A DNA stretch of 13,398 nucleotides, taken from positions 1 to 13,398 of the forward strand of contig CAAFUN010000087.1 of assembly GCA_900766195.1 (NCBI GenBank), read 5' to 3'. Below the pieces are notes generated by a model. That model ran no database searches and was not told the DNA's origin. It saw only the letters and a program-made list of their open reading frames with translations. Of this stretch, positions 6,206 through 13,380 are shown piece after piece; within the stretch, counting starts at the first letter, position 1, and every line of letters starts with the position of its first letter. A program made the translations under genes and the position numbers. This DNA is from an uncultured Bacteroides sp. (GTDB lineage Bacteria; Bacteroidota; Bacteroidia; Bacteroidales; Bacteroidaceae).

Positions 6206-6883
6206 TTATTGATTGAGGGTGATGATAGGTCTTGCTTTGTGTGCCTGTAGTTTTGATGTTTCCAGCATGGCGCCACTTTCAAGCGAATAGAGCCAAGCTT
6301 TTGAACTCTGCATTCCGTCAACTTCTGTACTGGTCCAATACCAACATTCATCTGGTGAATTAGGTATCGGTGTTCCACCACATTCACTGATAACGTGGTT
6401 GATTGTGCCTTTCATGGCATACAGCAAACGCATCTGTGCCACTGAGGGAACATAGGCACTCTGATGGTCGTGCCATAAATCAAAGACACCCATTGCTAGT
6501 GGTGAATGAACATCTTTTGCATCGTAGAGCGCAAAGGTGTTCTTGTTGCCATCATACGCCGTAAGGCTTGCAGATGTACCTTGCGTAATGCCTAGGCTGT
6601 CGGCAAACATCACAGGAGATAGTTCATGCAGGTAAACGGCATAGCCTTGCCCCTGAACATTTTCGTCCTGATTGATATAGAATACCACGGCAATGGGTTC
6701 CTTCTTATTTGATTTAGCATCGGATAGAGTACGGATGCTTCCGTCCGTACATACTACATGACCAACTTTCATAGCTGTATCTGGAAATTCTTTATGTTCA
6801 TCACAACTGGAAAGAACGAGTGAAGCGATTGCCATAGCAAGCAACATCATCTTCTTAGTTAGCTTTTTTATCTTGCTTATCAT
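6206..6883 (-). CDS. Lipoprotein with DUF1566-like C-terminal domain, tra operon member
   Basis: A 225-residue predicted lipoprotein: basic start, hydrophobic stretch, and lipobox LSSC with the lipidated Cys at 27. The Cys is followed by acidic residues (DEHKE), a pattern like the Bacteroidetes lipoprotein export signal that sends proteins to the cell surface; this is inference. The C-terminal 50 residues (ECWYWTSTEV, then SKAWLYSLESG, then KARPIITL) look like the DUF1566/Lcl-type C-terminal fold found in many Bacteroidetes surface proteins. It occupies the slot after traO where CTnDOT-type loci carry traP and traQ, but it does not resemble the TraP primase. It may be a surface part of the mating apparatus, or a pilus or adhesion factor. 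Thirteen bases separate it from traO. Confidence 0.7.
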   Translation of the reverse strand: MISKIKKLTKKMMLLAMAIASLVLSSCDEHKEFPDTAMKVGHVVCTDGSIRTLSDAKSNKKEPIAVVFYINQDENVQGQGYAVYLHELSPVMFADSLGITQGTSASLTAYDGNKNTFALYDAKDVHSPLAMGVFDLWHDHQSAYVPSVAQMRLLYAMKGTINHVISECGGTPIPNSPDECWYWTSTEVDGMQSSKAWLYSLESGAMLETSKLQAHKARPIITLNQ

Positions 6884-6896
6884 TGTCTATTCTGTT

Positions 6897-7406
6897 TTAG
6901 TTACCTGTCGGTAGTTTAATGCCAATCGCGATGCCGGTACGGAACAAATCCTGGCCTTTTATCATGCAATCACTCTTTACCTGCCAGTAGATCTTCCATC
7001 CACCTCGAAGTGAGTAGTTCTGTTCATAGCCCACATGAATGCCGGCTAAGAACTTATCGGTATCGGAGCCAAGAGAACCACCGATACGGAGGTTCCCATG
7101 GCTGTTTCTCATTCTGGTCACACAAGGCTTATAGGCGATGCCTAAACTCCATGTGCGATAATTCTTCCAGAACGATTCCGGGCAGATGTGTCCACAGGAG
7201 GCACATTCGTCCCACTTGATGCATGCATTTCCAAAGTATTCCCAAGCGTTGTGATACTTTGTTTCGTGTTCATAAGAAAGGGTAACATCAGCACTGTTCT
7301 CATAGAGCAGACCTACGCCTAATGAAACATGGTTGTTATTCTGGGCATTAGCAGCCATCCCCATGGTGAAGATGGTCAGCAGGGATAATATAAGTTTCTT
7401 CATCAT
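6897..7406 (-). CDS. traO: Conjugative transfer protein TraO
   Basis: Outer-membrane-like component of the Bacteroidetes conjugation apparatus. The 169-residue product has a signal peptide (about 1-21, ending ANA) and then alternating beta-strand-like segments (VSLGVGLLYENS, LRIGGSLG, FLAGIHVGYEQNY, GIAIGIKLPTG), which suggests a small beta barrel. Six cysteines follow the signal, including C68-x2-C71-x3-C75 near the middle, a possible disulfide or metal cluster. Position directly after traN fits the family. Two ATG codons are adjacent; the first (7406) abuts the traN stop with no gap, so translation is likely coupled by reinitiation. Exact role is not known from sequence. Confidence 0.85.
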   Translation of the reverse strand: MMKKLILSLLTIFTMGMAANAQNNNHVSLGVGLLYENSADVTLSYEHETKYHNAWEYFGNACIKWDECASCGHICPESFWKNYRTWSLGIAYKPCVTRMRNSHGNLRIGGSLGSDTDKFLAGIHVGYEQNYSLRGGWKIYWQVKSDCMIKGQDLFRTGIAIGIKLPTGN

Positions 7407-8252
7407 TTAGTCCTCTTGAAGTAATACATTATTGAATCCGTCAGCACTCAGTACATCTTCATAGTCGATGCTCAGACTGATAGTACGACCCGAAATCTGT
7501 TTCTCACTCATTTCGATGCTCAGCACCTTGTCATTGGGGAATGTCATTTTCTGGATGACCATTACATTGCGGTAGCCGAACTTGAAAGAGGTCCTTTCTT
7601 CCAACTGCATTTCAGGTGTAAGTTCTACGGTCTGTGTGTTGGTAGCCTTAGACACCTTCTTATCGGAGAGTTTTACTCGTATCTCATCAATATCGAAACG
7701 TATATTGGTTTTGTTCTCAACACTGTAATCAATGAAGAAGTAGTCACCAACGGCATAGATGTTATTCAGACGCATCTCCATTCGATTCTTCTTGCATTTC
7801 ACGTCACGCCACTTGGTTGGTGATGACCAGATGTTTCGGGCGATACGATACATATCCTCTGTACTTAGACTTACTGCCGGATTGTGATAGGCATTCTTCT
7901 CGATATTCAAGATAGTCTTATCGGTTACGGCTTCCTTCATGCGTGTTGTGTAGAGTAAGGCATACTGTGTTCTGTAACGTTCTGTTACGATAGTAACGAT
8001 AGCCAATACCTCGCCATCATCATGCGCACCTTCTTTGGGCTTCAATCTCACTACGTTGTTGATTGGCTGGTCTCCGGCAATTTTTTCGGTAGATATATCC
8101 ACAAATCGAATTGGCTCTGTGGCTGTGATAACTGTTGTTACCTGTTCATTGACAGTGAGGCATTCCATATCCTCATAAGTTTGCTGTGCAAAGGCATTTC
8201 CTGCCGTCATTACGCCGACAGCAATAGCGGCGAACATCTTTCTTAGGTTCAT
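7407..8252 (-). CDS. traN: Conjugative transfer protein TraN (VirB9-like, DUF4138)
   Basis: Periplasmic/outer-membrane component of the type IV secretion core, the functional counterpart of VirB9. The 281-residue protein has a signal peptide (about 1-22, ending AFA) and a mature part dominated by beta segments, with the family's N-terminal strand region (VTTVITATEPIRFVDIS) and C-terminal domain (MEMRLNNIYAVGDYFFIDYSVENKTN at about 158-183 in part). It probably binds TraM, its neighbour upstream, to build the channel crossing the outer membrane. Start is the ATG at 8252, nine bases after the traM stop. The length is close to or slightly below that of the family. Nothing unusual was seen. Confidence 0.9.
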   Translation of the reverse strand: MNLRKMFAAIAVGVMTAGNAFAQQTYEDMECLTVNEQVTTVITATEPIRFVDISTEKIAGDQPINNVVRLKPKEGAHDDGEVLAIVTIVTERYRTQYALLYTTRMKEAVTDKTILNIEKNAYHNPAVSLSTEDMYRIARNIWSSPTKWRDVKCKKNRMEMRLNNIYAVGDYFFIDYSVENKTNIRFDIDEIRVKLSDKKVSKATNTQTVELTPEMQLEERTSFKFGYRNVMVIQKMTFPNDKVLSIEMSEKQISGRTISLSIDYEDVLSADGFNNVLLQED

Positions 8253-8261
8253 ATTATCGGC

Positions 8262-9503
8262 TTATTTCTGATTATTGCTTTTCTTTTCACGGCCATTGAC
8301 CAGATAGACAAATGAGCCGTATTTGAGTTTTACACTGTTTTTCTTAACTGCTTTGCTGATAGCATTGCTTGTTCTTGTATAGGCATTCTGTACGGCTTGC
8401 ATTCCCCATTGGGTGAAGCTGTTTCCTGTATTGTTGTTCATGGAAACATTGCCGGTCATGGCACTGGATGCCACATCTTTGGATGTCTCTCTGAACTGAC
8501 TGCTTGGTACATAAAGTCCTTCAAGCCCATCGGTGTCATAGATTGACAAGTTGACTTTTACCAGTTCATCGCCAACTAACAGACTATTGACAGATCCTTT
8601 CACTCGCTGAGAGCCGAAGCCACTCATGATGGCGTAGATATACGAGCCTTTGTGTACTACCATATCGTTAAATTCTACATCGTCCAAAAGTCTTAGTCGT
8701 ACTCTTGAACCATCAACAGCCTTGATGTTCTCATCAATAATGGCTTTAATCAAATGAGGTTCTGGTTCGTTTTCTGATAGCGTATTGAAATACTTAGAAG
8801 ATGTTTTGGTTCGTTTTACCACGTCGCTGGCTTGGGAATCATCTTCAAGAGCTGAGACCTTTTTCTCATTTATATCAATCTTACCCTTTAATTGGGTACC
8901 TGGCTCCATCGTGTCACTATCAACCTTTCCATTATCGGAGGTAGGTGGATTCTGCAATCCCTTTTGTCCTTTCAATCGGGCTTCGGCAAGAGCTTTGTTC
9001 AGTTCATCCAAAGTTTCCTGCTCTCGCTTTTGGTTACGAGCTAGTCTTTCAGCTTCACTAAGATTGATGTCAGCGGAGTTGCCAGCCATATCCTTGCCTT
9101 TATCGGCACTTTGACGAAGCTTTTCTTCAAGTTCAATCTCCTTGATACGTTCTGCAGCAGCTGCATCAAGCTTTGCCAAGTCTTCCTGAGAATATTTTGA
9201 ATCGTAGTCCTCTGTCTGTGGTTCGTCATCGTCTCTGTCGATATTTTCAACGGCAGAAAAATCCTGTACACCTCCAAATGACTTCTGCATATTGGCATAC
9301 TTACCGCCGATACCATCATTCTTAATTTGGGCTTTAGGAAGTGTAGGATTTAGATATTCAGTACTCTCCAAGGTGCTTGGAGCTTCAACGGTCTCCGTAT
9401 AGAATATGTCGATAATCAGATAGCCACATCCTAAAAGCAAAGGATATAGTATAGCCGGTAACGCATATTTCGGGGCTTTCCAATTGATGTTACTTAATTT
9501 CAT
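8262..9503 (-). CDS. traM: Conjugative transfer protein TraM (VirB10-like)
   Basis: Scaffold of the secretion channel, analogous to VirB10, anchored in the inner membrane and spanning the periplasm. The 413-residue product has a short cytoplasmic N-terminus, one membrane segment (about 13-35), a long charged, Ala/Glu/Lys-rich region (about 100-180) likely to be coiled coil, a low-complexity linker, and the conserved C-terminal TraM domain from about 248 (IKAIIDENIKAVDGSRVRLRL at 252-272 in part; YVPSSQFRE further on). The start at 9503 lies inside traL: the 14-base string ATGAAATTAAGTAA is shared, implying coupled translation. Order and overlap match Bacteroidetes tra loci. Confidence 0.93.
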   Translation of the reverse strand: MKLSNINWKAPKYALPAILYPLLLGCGYLIIDIFYTETVEAPSTLESTEYLNPTLPKAQIKNDGIGGKYANMQKSFGGVQDFSAVENIDRDDDEPQTEDYDSKYSQEDLAKLDAAAAERIKEIELEEKLRQSADKGKDMAGNSADINLSEAERLARNQKREQETLDELNKALAEARLKGQKGLQNPPTSDNGKVDSDTMEPGTQLKGKIDINEKKVSALEDDSQASDVVKRTKTSSKYFNTLSENEPEPHLIKAIIDENIKAVDGSRVRLRLLDDVEFNDMVVHKGSYIYAIMSGFGSQRVKGSVNSLLVGDELVKVNLSIYDTDGLEGLYVPSSQFRETSKDVASSAMTGNVSMNNNTGNSFTQWGMQAVQNAYTRTSNAISKAVKKNSVKLKYGSFVYLVNGREKKSNNQK

Positions 9504-9867
9504 GTTTCTGTATTTGTAGGTTCATCATCTTTATCGAATCTCGTTGTGCCTGCCTTTTGGCATGAATGGCTTTCAGCACATCTTCCTGTCTTTGCGTGGC
9601 TGTTGTGTTGTGGTTCTTAGCCTTATAAACCATGGCAAAACGGTAGGCATTGAATGTAAAGGAACATATCACTGTACCAAAGACTAGTGTCAGGAACAGG
9701 TTTCGATGCTCATTTGCGAATTTCTGTACTCTTGCTGCAAAGCGGTCTATGCCGGACCACCTTGCAAACTTTCGTCCTGTCTCAACTTCATTTTCGTAGC
9801 GTTCCTTGTATTTTGGATCGTCCTTGTCGGGCATCTTTTCGCCCAGTATCATTTTCTTCCAGCTCAT
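9490..9867 (-). CDS. traL: Conjugative transfer protein TraL (DUF3989-like)
   Basis: A small single-pass inner-membrane protein of the transfer apparatus, of unknown biochemical role. I choose the ATG at 9867 (MSWKKMI, 125 residues) over a TTG two codons upstream; it follows the traK stop after two bases. The N-terminal half is charged and cytoplasmic, a hydrophobic segment lies at about 56-78 (LFLTLVFGTVICSFTF), and the C-terminal part is a charged helix (QRQEDVLKAIHAKRQAQRD). Size, topology and place between traK and traM support TraL. Its end overlaps traM by 14 bases. Confidence 0.8.
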   Translation of the reverse strand: MSWKKMILGEKMPDKDDPKYKERYENEVETGRKFARWSGIDRFAARVQKFANEHRNLFLTLVFGTVICSFTFNAYRFAMVYKAKNHNTTATQRQEDVLKAIHAKRQAQRDSIKMMNLQIQKHEIK

Positions 9868-9869
9868 AA

Positions 9870-10484
9870 TCAATAGTTTACTTTGGTTTTCTGTTCAATG
9901 TCTTTGTTCAGCAAGGTTCTCCAGTTTACAACCAACAATCCATGAGGGTTGTTATCGGTTCGTGGAACACGTTTCAACTTGCCGGCAGTCACCAATTCAC
10001 GGGTTAGGATATTGGTACGTCGCTCAATACGCTGACGGCCATAGTACGTAAATTCCATATTCTTCTCGTTAAATCGAATACTGTCACAGAAGATTGAGAA
10101 TACGGCACTTGTACCCATGATGTTGTTATAGAAGCCTTTCTCTTTTAGCGTGTTGTATTGGGCAAGGCCAGTCTCATCAACCAAATACATGGCCTTCTCC
10201 ATTGTGTACTTGATGTATTTGTCGTCAGGAGCTAACGTAAAGAAGTAGTGATGGAACATTTCTACATGGCTTCGAGCTTCAATATCCAAAGTCTCCTCCA
10301 TAGTAGTTCGATTCACTAGGATAGGCACATTGCTATCTAGCACGTACACTTTCTGTTGGGCATCGTTCACCATTGTTTTAGCGGTCCAGATGGATGAGAT
10401 GCTTATCACAACGCATCCAATCAGGAACAGTGAGCACACGATGGTCACGAGTTTTACTTTATTTTCTAGGTTCTTTATTACCAT
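9870..10484 (-). CDS. traK: Conjugative transfer protein TraK (VirB8-like)
   Basis: Inner-membrane assembly factor of the type IV secretion system, comparable to VirB8. The 204-residue product has one N-terminal membrane segment (about 11-34: KLVTIVCSLFLIGCVVIS and on) and a periplasmic domain with the family blocks HHYFFTLAPDDKYI, AMYLVDETG and FYNNIMGTSAV, ending in a strand-rich region (ITRE-like LTRELVTAGKL, NPHGLLVVNW). Start is the ATG at 10484, 28 bases after the traJ stop. Length matches the family. Neighbours traJ and traL are in the canonical order. Confidence 0.93.
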   Translation of the reverse strand: MVIKNLENKVKLVTIVCSLFLIGCVVISISSIWTAKTMVNDAQQKVYVLDSNVPILVNRTTMEETLDIEARSHVEMFHHYFFTLAPDDKYIKYTMEKAMYLVDETGLAQYNTLKEKGFYNNIMGTSAVFSIFCDSIRFNEKNMEFTYYGRQRIERRTNILTRELVTAGKLKRVPRTDNNPHGLLVVNWRTLLNKDIEQKTKVNY

Positions 10485-10512
10485 TCTGTTTGTGTTTTAG
10501 TTCGTTATTCGT

Positions 10513-11643
10513 TTATCTTATCATGGTGTGAATGGCACCTGTTGCTGTAGCTTTAGCCTGTTGTGCCACACCTTCACCAAAGTTTCTGGTCGAGAACGCA
10601 GTATCGCCTTCAGGAATCATCCATGAAGCAAGGTCTGGTACGAGGTTCAAGCATTTGAGTGCAACGATTGAAGCAGCCATCAGATAACCAGCCGAGAAGA
10701 ATGAGTTCTGCAAGTAAGCAGCCATTGTCTGTTCCGAAGCTGTAATAGCGGTAAGGTTCTCCACCTGAATACTCAGTACAATATCAAAGAGCAGCAGCAC
10801 ATAGAAACCTGTAAAGTATATCATCGCACCATAGAAATGTACTGTCAGATAGCGTGTAGTCCATTTCGCCCAGGCACCTTCCCATTTAGGAAGAAGACTG
10901 AAAGCCCATTGGATGGGTCCGAATATCGTCAGCATACCCAGTAGAATTTGCTGGCAGTACAGCGTGGCCCACCAACCGATTCTAAATACGATCAAGGCCA
11001 GTACCATCACAATTTTATCCAATCCGATAACAGCTCCAGAGGTAAGAGAAATAAACCACAGCTTACTTGCTTCGGTTTCCATCTCTGTTATCTCCGATAC
11101 TCCCGAATGTTCCATGGCACTTTCAACGAGTGCCGGGTCCTGAGTTCCTTTATGAGCTACGTCAGCCTTAGCCTGTAAATCGGTGTAGATGGTATCTCTC
11201 TTGTATATCAGCTCCTGTACTTCCTCAAACTTATCAGAAATCTGAGTAGCTTCTGCTTCATACAAGTCATGCGTGTAGCTACCGATGCAGTTTGGTATAT
11301 AAGATAGGTAGTCCAAGAAACACCAGCTGTTATTGCTATTGGTGATTCCTGTATCAGCAGGTGGGTACCACCAGCACATGATGATGGATATGGCTAGAGG
11401 CTTGAAGAGTTTCATCACATCAAGTGGCTCATGCTTGACCATCATCTTGTAGGTCATCTGTGCCGCGACTATTAGTGAGAATAGTGCGGCCAGAGCCATA
11501 CAGATGTTCAATATGTACCAAAACGGGCCACTATGTCCTGTGAATGTAGCATCACAGAGAAATTGGTTCGTCTGAAATATTACGTCATCAATCTCTTCTT
11601 CCAGAATATTGATGCCAAAGTCACTAAGTATATTGTCTGCCAT
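10513..11643 (-). CDS. traJ: Conjugative transfer protein TraJ (polytopic, VirB6-like)
   Basis: Multi-pass inner-membrane part of the secretion channel, comparable in topology to VirB6/TrbL. In the 376-residue product, membrane segments are visible at about 43-63, 80-92, 198-220, 228-250, 268-292 and 314-335, with a large charged soluble loop at about 125-195. The C-terminal block VPDLASWMIPEGDTAF near 335-350 is a family hallmark in my recollection. Start is the ATG at 11643, 16 bases after the small BRO-N gene. Normally traJ directly follows traI-region genes; here two antirepressor-type genes lie between. Confidence 0.93.
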   Translation of the reverse strand: MADNILSDFGINILEEEIDDVIFQTNQFLCDATFTGHSGPFWYILNICMALAALFSLIVAAQMTYKMMVKHEPLDVMKLFKPLAISIIMCWWYPPADTGITNSNNSWCFLDYLSYIPNCIGSYTHDLYEAEATQISDKFEEVQELIYKRDTIYTDLQAKADVAHKGTQDPALVESAMEHSGVSEITEMETEASKLWFISLTSGAVIGLDKIVMVLALIVFRIGWWATLYCQQILLGMLTIFGPIQWAFSLLPKWEGAWAKWTTRYLTVHFYGAMIYFTGFYVLLLFDIVLSIQVENLTAITASEQTMAAYLQNSFFSAGYLMAASIVALKCLNLVPDLASWMIPEGDTAFSTRNFGEGVAQQAKATATGAIHTMIR

Positions 11644-11659
11644 TCTTTAATCAAGTTTT

Positions 11660-11986
11660 CTACTGTTGTAGAAGTTTTATATAACGTTTTTGTCTCGCCA
11701 CCACATTTTTTGTCTCCAGTTGGCCAAGTCTGCTTATCATCTCTCGAATACCTTTTTCACTGATAAATCGGACTTTTTTTCTGATGATATAGCCAAGAGG
11801 ATTGCGTATTTTCATGGTTATCACCTCAAAATCCACTTTTCCATTCAGCCGTTGACCGAAATGAACGAAGCCGATAGCTTTTGCTACTTCTGTGGCTTTA
11901 TAGAGAATATTGCTGGCTTCACCCTGTGTGGTTATAATCTTGCCGAAGAGTGGATGATCCACTTCTTTGAATTTATATTCCTCCAT
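11660..11986 (-). CDS. Stand-alone BRO-N domain protein
   Basis: A 108-residue protein consisting of one BRO-N/antirepressor-type DNA-binding domain. The motif order is FGKIITTQG (14-22), then LYKATEVAKAIGF (28-40), then a basic middle and FISEKGIREMISR (74-86). It aligns by eye with the first domain of the upstream antirepressor (FGEITIIRS, LFKANDVAKALGY, FITEADIYRLVMR), so the two are paralogues, but there is no C-terminal domain here. Start is the ATG at 11986, two bases after the KilAC stop. Such genes come from phages. Its place in a transfer operon, just before traJ, suggests either a domesticated regulator of transfer or an inserted passenger. Confidence 0.8.
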   Translation of the reverse strand: MEEYKFKEVDHPLFGKIITTQGEASNILYKATEVAKAIGFVHFGQRLNGKVDFEVITMKIRNPLGYIIRKKVRFISEKGIREMISRLGQLETKNVVARQKRYIKLLQQ

Positions 11987-11988
11987 GA

Positions 11989-12510
11989 CTACTGTTGTTC
12001 CATGCCATCAAAAAGAGTTCTCTCTTTTGGTTTTAACTGTTCCTTTTCAAAAAGAGGGATAATGCCCTTTTCCTTTAGAAAACGATAGAGAAAAAGCCGT
12101 CCTGCCTGTGTCCACATCGAACTTAGCTTCAATCCGTATTCTGTTGTTGCAGTGACGGACTTCATGTAGTTATATGGCGCATATTTCGTTTTTGGCAACC
12201 ATTGGTCGTTTACCTTCTTCTGGATTCCCCAGTCGTAGAGTAAGCTGTTCAGTCTTTGTGCTGATATACCATATTCAGAAGCAATCTGTGATATTCTCAC
12301 GCATTTCTTTTCAGAGAGGATGTAGTCCACAAAGGTTGCACGTTTGGTCATCTCTTTCATCGTATTCTCCTGAGCAACGATGACTGTGTGCTGTTCAGTA
12401 ACCTTGTCTTCTGCCAACTTGCGACCTTCCTGTTCCATCTTTAGGTTGGTAGCCAACTTTATTAGGAAGTCAGGTCCTGTGATGGCTCGTTGCAATGTCT
12501 CTGGAGTCAT
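11989..12510 (-). CDS. KilAC-domain half of the split antirepressor
   Basis: The downstream half, 173 residues if translated from its own ATG at 12510. Residues about 22-56 are charged and likely coiled coil; the KilAC domain spans about 58-147, with a winged-helix core (ISQIASEYGISAQRLNSLL at 73-91) and the typical WLPKTKYAPYN and WTQAGRLFLYRFL blocks. A strong Shine-Dalgarno-like AAAGAAGGAG lies at 12516-12525, five bases before the ATG, which is unusual in this otherwise SD-poor window, although in an intact gene those bases simply encode RKEGA. Independent expression is therefore possible but not shown. KilAC domains bind DNA or repressors in phage antirepressors. Confidence 0.7.
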   Translation of the reverse strand: MTPETLQRAITGPDFLIKLATNLKMEQEGRKLAEDKVTEQHTVIVAQENTMKEMTKRATFVDYILSEKKCVRISQIASEYGISAQRLNSLLYDWGIQKKVNDQWLPKTKYAPYNYMKSVTATTEYGLKLSSMWTQAGRLFLYRFLKEKGIIPLFEKEQLKPKERTLFDGMEQQ

Positions 12511-12515
12511 ATAGG

Positions 12516-12525
12516 CTCCTTCTTT
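12516..12525 (-). promoter_or_regulatory. Shine-Dalgarno-like site before the internal ATG of the antirepressor
   Basis: AAAGAAGGAG on the minus strand, five bases before the ATG at 12510. It may allow reinitiation after the premature TAA. In Bacteroidetes such sites have limited weight, and the bases are also constrained by the conserved RKEGA codons. Confidence 0.3.
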
Positions 12526-12546
12526 ACGGATTGAAGGAAGGACTTC

Positions 12547-12852
12547 TTATACGACCCAATCTTGGAAAGTTTCAGCAGCAGGTAACTTGCTACGCATAAC
12601 CAATCTGTAGATGTCAGCCTCTGTTATAAACTTAGTGAGTTGCAAGCCTTTAGCGGAAGGGGTGCCCAAAACGTTCACCCCTTTACAGTGTTCTCTAACT
12701 GCTTTTTGTGGATTGCTATAACCTAATGCTTTTGCTACATCGTTAGCTTTAAATAGCACTTTACCATTCTCAGATCGTATGATTGTGATTTCACCAAACT
12801 GTTCATGGTTGAAGATTTGAATCTGATTTTTCTCAATTGTCTGATTTTTCAT
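12547..12852 (-). CDS. BRO-N half of the split antirepressor
   Basis: The upstream half, 101 residues from the ATG at 12852 to the premature TAA. It carries a whole BRO-N DNA-binding domain: FGEITIIRS near 19-27, LFKANDVAKALGYSNPQKAV near 33-52, and FITEADIYRLVMRSKLP near 74-90, ending AETFQDWVV just before the stop. Since the domain boundary falls at the stop, the product could fold alone, much like the neighbouring stand-alone BRO-N protein. It follows the tra-locus gene to the right by 30 bases of AT-rich sequence with no clear promoter. Confidence 0.75.
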   Translation of the reverse strand: MKNQTIEKNQIQIFNHEQFGEITIIRSENGKVLFKANDVAKALGYSNPQKAVREHCKGVNVLGTPSAKGLQLTKFITEADIYRLVMRSKLPAAETFQDWVV

Positions 12853-12882
12853 ATTTGTGTTGTTTTTGTTATTTCCCTTTCT

Positions 12883-13380
12883 TTATTCATTACTTGTTTT
12901 GCCGGCAGTTGACCATCCGGCTTCTCGCCATCTGTTCAGAGAACTGATTGCTATAGTTGCCGTGCGACTTGGTTTCTGATAGGTAGCAGCCAATAGTTCG
13001 GTTGTACCTTTCGCTCTTGTCAACTGAGCAATGTACTTTACCAAAGTCTCATTCTGCCTACAGATGTCTGCATAGATTTGCAGATACTGTTTCTTGCGTT
13101 TAGCATTAGGCATGTAGGCATCCTGAGTTGATTTGATGGCACTCTTGAACATATTATAGAGGTAAGTCCATCGTTCCTTGCTGTCTCTGGTTCCACCTGC
13201 TACCATAATCCTTTCAATGTTTCGGTGGAAACGCTCCAGTCTATCAGTTATCTTACTTCCTTCTGCCATCCATGCCACATCAAGTGCGCCGCCTTTGCGG
13301 TCAGCCATATTCAAAAGCTCTATCTCTCCACGTTTTACCATAGCTGAGTCCATTTGCTTCGACATATCCACCTGCTTGTA
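12883..13380 (-). CDS. Tra-locus protein upstream of the antirepressor, 5'-truncated (possibly DUF5045-like)
   Basis: The last 165 codons of a gene cut by the contig edge. The frame continues to 13395, but its first five codons there (a GTG start plus LFRS) are sequencing adapter, so the true start is unknown; internal ATGs exist at the MSKQMDSAM segment. The visible part is helical and charged (LERFHRNIERIMV, YMPNAKRKKQYLQIYADICRQNETLVKYIAQL), with no membrane segment, and ends in a Ser/Thr/Arg-rich tail. Its place before traJ is where Bacteroidetes tra loci carry traI and a DUF5045-type gene. I cannot confirm either family. It reads on the same strand as the tra operon. Confidence 0.65.
   Translation of the reverse strand, partial: YKQVDMSKQMDSAMVKRGEIELLNMADRKGGALDVAWMAEGSKITDRLERFHRNIERIMVAGGTRDSKERWTYLYNMFKSAIKSTQDAYMPNAKRKKQYLQIYADICRQNETLVKYIAQLTRAKGTTELLAATYQKPSRTATIAISSLNRWREAGWSTAGKTSNE

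Larger units (their letters stand above)
11989..12852 (-). pseudogene. Phage-type antirepressor (BRO-N plus KilAC) interrupted by an in-frame TAA
   Basis: Read through, this is one 287-codon frame: a BRO-N domain, the linker VVxEVLPSIRKEGAYM typical of antirepressors, a coiled coil and a KilAC domain. The frame is broken at 12547-12549 by TAA where the family normally has Glu (GAA), a one-base difference. The twelve codons between the TAA and the ATG at 12510 still encode the conserved EVLPSIRKEGAY, so the stop is recent, a sequencing error, or functional. The two halves are also listed as separate reading frames. An antirepressor would counter a phage-type repressor; no such target is visible in this window. 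Confidence 0.75.

Noticed and set aside
6199..6387. 62-residue minus-strand reading frame overlapping the end of the lipoprotein gene
   Set aside because: It lies inside the lipoprotein gene in another frame, has no family features and is better explained as a shadow.
8785..9114. 109-residue plus-strand frame opposite traM
   Set aside because: Ser/Phe/Leu-rich antisense translation of the repetitive charged region of TraM; no independent signal.
11690..12088. 132-residue plus-strand frame opposite the BRO-N and KilAC genes
   Set aside because: Antisense shadow crossing two recognisable genes, with no domain or promoter.
11989..12852. Alternative genetic code with TAA read as Glu
   Set aside because: TAA serves as the ordinary stop of several genes here (traN, traM, lipoprotein, coupling ATPase), so recoding as a general rule is not supported.
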